From NCBI RefSeq assembly GCF_000242635.2, contig NC_017770.1, positions 4,104,669 through 4,168,668 of the forward strand: a stretch of 64,000 nt of DNA, in the 5' to 3' direction. The position numbers and the translations under genes are program-made. The notes under the pieces were generated by a model. It had not been told where the DNA came from. It was given only the letters and a program-made list of their open reading frames with translations, and ran no database searches. Below, piece by piece: positions 63,803 to 64,000 of this stretch. How positions within the stretch are numbered: the stretch's first letter is position 1; each line of letters opens with the position of its first letter. Origin of the DNA: Solitalea canadensis DSM 3403. GTDB taxonomy: Bacteria > Bacteroidota > Bacteroidia > Sphingobacteriales > Sphingobacteriaceae.

Positions 63803-64000
63803 TTACATATTAACGGTAAACCAATCCACGATCTTCTGCTGAGTATCCGTCAGGTTGGTTCCAATCCAGGCATGACCTTCATCTGGATAAACTATTAGCT
63901 GATTCATTACACCTAGATCTGTAAGTCTGGTCTTCAGATTTTCGCTCTGAATGGGATAAACAATATCATCCTTTCCACCTACAAATAAAATGGTTGGAAC
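63803..64000 (-). CDS. Alpha/beta hydrolase, C-terminal 65 residues (cut by window edge)
   Basis: The minus-strand frame from 64000 to a TAA at 63803-63805 reads VPTILFVGGKDDIVYPIQSE, then LIVYPDEGHAWIG, and ends DWFTVNM. This is the last strand-turn region of an alpha/beta hydrolase, with the catalytic Asp (GGKDDIVYP) and His (DEGHAW). It resembles S9-type peptidase or dienelactone-hydrolase-like esterases. The nucleophile lies outside the window, so the subfamily cannot be given. Confidence 0.85.
   Translation of the reverse strand, partial: VPTILFVGGKDDIVYPIQSENLKTRLTDLGVMNQLIVYPDEGHAWIGTNLTDTQQKIVDWFTVNM

Overview
The window is a chromosomal stretch from a member of the Bacteroidota, most likely a Sphingobacteriia-type organism (Pedobacter/Solitalea-like; the genus cannot be fixed from sequence alone). 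The evidence is: promoter -7 boxes of the TAnnTTTG form in front of many genes, start codons preceded by A-rich rather than Shine-Dalgarno sequence, a type IX secretion (T9SS) sorting domain of the gliding-motility type, a DUF4270 lipoprotein, a CarB without the C-terminal allosteric domain, a 29-residue Cox24/mS38-like basic peptide, and A+T-rich DNA of roughly 40% GC by eye. No tRNA, rRNA, CRISPR array, transposase or phage gene was seen.

Layout. 1-5.1 kb: the rimP-nusA-infB translation/transcription operon (minus strand; infB runs off the left edge). 5.1-10.1 kb: M1 aminopeptidase lipoprotein, TlpA-like thioredoxin lipoprotein, acyl-CoA dehydrogenase. 10.4-12.3 kb: panD, a flippase-like membrane protein and the heptose-1-phosphate adenylyltransferase gene (rfaE2) in one operon. 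12.4-25.2 kb: the accessory highlight, a three-gene operon with a 2,242-residue secreted protein carrying a lectin-like domain, a small unknown protein, and a roughly 1,875-residue HYR/Calx-beta/T9SS protein. That last gene contains 11 almost identical 219-bp repeats of high GC content and three single-base frameshifts. This operon separates panC (25.7-26.5 kb) from panD.

26.6-35.4 kb: orphan glycogen-synthase N-terminal domain, DUF4270 lipoprotein, Mn-type superoxide dismutase, tadA and rlmI-like genes in divergent arrangement, an unknown lipoprotein, TerC, and an AraC regulator next to YceI and an NAD(P)-binding reductase. 35.5-37.8 kb: ECF sigma factor, anti-sigma-like protein and beta-repeat envelope protein. 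37.9-49.1 kb: PnuC-type transporter, aspS, DUF937-OmpA protein, mutY-ssb, then HU, a TPR protein, the 29-residue basic peptide, RNase G, radA, a frameshifted DUF1572 gene and a small membrane protein. 49.2-56.6 kb: acyl-CoA synthetase, 2'-5' RNA ligase-like protein, outer-membrane protein, carB, a flavin-binding split-barrel protein and a small periplasmic protein.

56.9-64 kb: M13 peptidase, NadR-like kinase, then a TPP riboswitch controlling a TonB-dependent receptor (probable thiamine uptake), a DinB protein and thiE. The riboswitch, receptor and thiE together form a thiamine uptake/synthesis neighbourhood. The right edge cuts an alpha/beta hydrolase gene. Several intergenic spaces hold long palindromes with internally repetitive arms, which may be dispersed repeats of this genome.
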